Assembly (NCBI GenBank): GCA_041311015.1 | Contig: JBFYKG010000066.1 | Location: forward strand, 1 to 7,606 | DNA from: Fluviibacter sp041311015 | Lineage (GTDB): Bacteria > Pseudomonadota > Gammaproteobacteria > Burkholderiales > Rhodocyclaceae | Length of the DNA: 7,606 bases | Direction of reading: 5' to 3' | Part shown: positions 7,562 to 7,606 of the stretch, piece after piece | Layout: every line of letters starts with the position of its first letter | Numbering within the stretch: position 1 is the stretch's first letter | Position numbers and translations under genes: made by a program | The notes under the pieces: generated by a model | The model's input: only the letters and a program-made list of their open reading frames with translations | Database searches by the model: none | Told to the model about the DNA's origin: nothing

Positions 7562-7584
7562 AAAAACGCCGCATTGGTGCGGCG
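7562..7584 (-). terminator. Hairpin plus T-tract upstream of typA (terminator of an outside gene, or typA leader element)
   Basis: On the - strand a 7-bp perfect GC-rich stem, CGCCGCA (7584 to 7578) and TGCGGCG (7573 to 7567), with loop CCAA, is followed directly by five Ts (7566-7562). This has the form of an intrinsic terminator acting leftward, 30 bp before the typA start. It may end a gene lying beyond the right edge, or it may sit in the typA 5' leader if the candidate promoter at 7595-7603 is real. The + strand has no T-tract after the stem, so it would not terminate rightward transcription. Confidence 0.6.
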
Positions 7585-7594
7585 CAACAGACGA

Positions 7595-7603
7595 ATCATA
7601 GCA
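7595..7603 (-). promoter_or_regulatory. Candidate extended -10 element for typA
   Basis: The - strand reads TGCTATGAT from 7603 to 7595, an extended -10 (TG, one base, TATGAT with five of six consensus matches). Transcription would begin near 7588, just before the hairpin, leaving a leader of roughly 55 bases to the typA ATG. Any -35 would lie outside the window. Support is by motif only. Confidence 0.4.
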
Positions 7604-7606
7604 GAA

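Noticed and set aside
7533..7574. N-terminal extension of TypA by 14 residues from an ATG at 7574
   Set aside because: The start codon lies in the loop and right arm of a GC-rich hairpin, the extension is not family-like, and homologues begin at the MSxRxIRNIAII segment.
7575..7606. A tRNA 3' end suggested by GCACCA on the - strand
   Set aside because: No T-arm or acceptor pairing is seen upstream, and the bases are better explained by the 7-bp hairpin.

Overview
The window is a stretch of GC-rich proteobacterial chromosome with five complete genes and one truncated gene, tightly packed and mostly housekeeping. EF-P with arginine at position 32, next to its rhamnosyltransferase EarP, restricts the source to lineages using the EarP pathway, mainly Betaproteobacteria and part of the Gammaproteobacteria. 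The TypA and EF-P sequences look gammaproteobacterial to me. A metal-tolerant environmental bacterium would fit, but the genus cannot be fixed from this sequence.

Layout: (1) positions 1-3108, + strand: the inner-membrane pump of a CusA/CzcA-type heavy-metal RND efflux system, missing only its first few codons. (2) 3146-3601, - strand, convergent with the pump: a MaoC-like hotdog-fold protein. (3) A 113-bp divergent intergenic region. (4) 3715-5595, + strand: a compact cluster of a DUF1289 four-cysteine protein, earP and efp. (5) 5596-5687: a convergent intergenic region holding a perfect 15-bp-stem bidirectional terminator. (6) 5688-7532, - strand: typA/bipA, a ribosome-binding GTPase. (7) 7533-7606: the typA upstream region, with a GC-rich hairpin plus T-tract and an extended -10-like element at the window edge.

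The shared theme of the right half is translation. EarP attaches rhamnose to EF-P Arg32, modified EF-P relieves ribosome stalling at polyproline, and TypA is a translational GTPase that assists ribosome assembly and stress adaptation. The DUF1289 protein just upstream of earP is the least understood member. The left half (metal efflux, MaoC-like protein) has no evident functional tie to it.

I see no mobile element, CRISPR array, tRNA, rRNA or clearly new system. The points most worth a second look are the DUF1289-earP-efp arrangement, the hairpin between a candidate typA promoter and its start codon, and the internal promoter candidate for efp.
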